NCBI GenBank assembly: GCA_022414725.1
Contig: CM039465.1
Coordinates: 18,248,495-18,312,494 of the forward strand
DNA length: 64,000 bases
Direction: 5' to 3'
Origin: Microglena sp. YARC
Lineage: Eukaryota > Chlorophyta > Chlorophyceae > Chlamydomonadales > Chlamydomonadaceae
How positions within the stretch are numbered: position 1 is the first letter of the stretch; each line of letters begins with the position of its first letter. Position numbers and translations under genes: made by a program. Positions 63,755 through 64,000 of the stretch are shown piece by piece. The notes beneath the pieces are model-generated. The model was not told the DNA's origin and ran no database searches. It saw only the letters and a program-made list of their open reading frames with translations.

Positions 63755-64000
63755 ACTTGGCCATGCGGTTAGGGCAGATATGCAAGAGCTCTCACATTAG
63801 GAAGCCAAGAGTTTCTGCATCCTAGCTGGCCACTTGACTACCTTGGCCATGCCAGATATGCAAAGCATCGGCGCTCTCACATAAGGAAGCCAAGAGTTTC
63901 TGCATCCTAGCTGCCACTTGACTACCTTGGCCTGCGGGTTAGGGCAGATATGCAAGATCGGCGCTCTCACATTAGGAAGCAAGAGTTTCTGCATCCTAGG
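63755..64000. repeat. Tandem repeat of about 85-90 bp reaching the right edge
   Basis: CGGCGCTCTCACATTAGG, AAGCCAAGAGTTTCTGCATC, CTAGCTGGCCACTTGACTAC, CTTGGCCATGC and AGGGCAGATATGCAAG repeat from about 63785, 63867 and 63957. An earlier isolated copy of GATCGGCGCTCTCACATTAG is at 63493. The array continues beyond the window. Confidence 0.85.

Overview
This window looks like a draft-assembly contig from a green alga. It holds two spliceosomal genes, both on the minus strand. One is an actin gene, exons 1-7 at 678-6187, whose 3' end runs off the left edge. The other is a complete eight-exon ATP-dependent phosphoenolpyruvate carboxykinase (PEPCK) gene at 50675-57738. Introns have GT...AG borders and the PEPCK N-terminus looks like an organelle-targeting peptide. 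Repeats with a GGGCTCCCGCCCCCC / GGGGGGGCTCCGCC hairpin are scattered through the window. The repeat style makes a prasinophyte such as Cymbomonas my best guess, but this is from memory and was not tested.

Layout: 1-480, short repeats and a MITE. 480-6187, actin, with introns full of purine tracts, tandem repeats and broken copies of its own exon ends. 6188-6907, actin upstream region. 6908-7152, a 125-bp duplication. 7240-20852, satellite A (about 1.744-kb monomer, eight copies). 20853-21852, exactly 1000 N. 21853-31873, satellite B (about 1.2-kb monomer, eight copies). 31960-32530, CCATG-type satellite. 32530-40860, an 8.3-kb strand-asymmetric GGTGT array with recurring non-GGTGT islands. 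40870-41450, a minisatellite. 41575-41815, the CCATG-type satellite again. 42690-50670, dense small repeats, palindromes and MITEs. 50675-57738, PEPCK. 57739-64000, poorly recognisable sequence with an ACCAAC satellite and a tandem repeat at the right edge.

The two genes are unrelated housekeeping functions (cytoskeleton; gluconeogenesis or C4-acid decarboxylation) and nothing suggests they work together. The most distinctive features are structural. Both genes carry multiple diverged copies of their own exon-intron junctions inside or beside their introns, including a 64-bp x 7 array of decoy splice donors and a 57-bp x 4 array of decoy acceptors in PEPCK. A MITE family with CAGGGTACTACA ends has perfect 8-bp target-site duplications at three places, which fits the hAT superfamily. 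Satellites A and B share a homologous core although the rest of their monomers differ. About 35 kb of continuous satellite sits between the two genes.

Limits: sequence near the N gap is full of small indels that look like uncorrected long-read error. Open frames inside the satellites should not be read as genes. All coordinates were read by eye, and repeat boundaries are approximate unless a splice site or target duplication fixes them.
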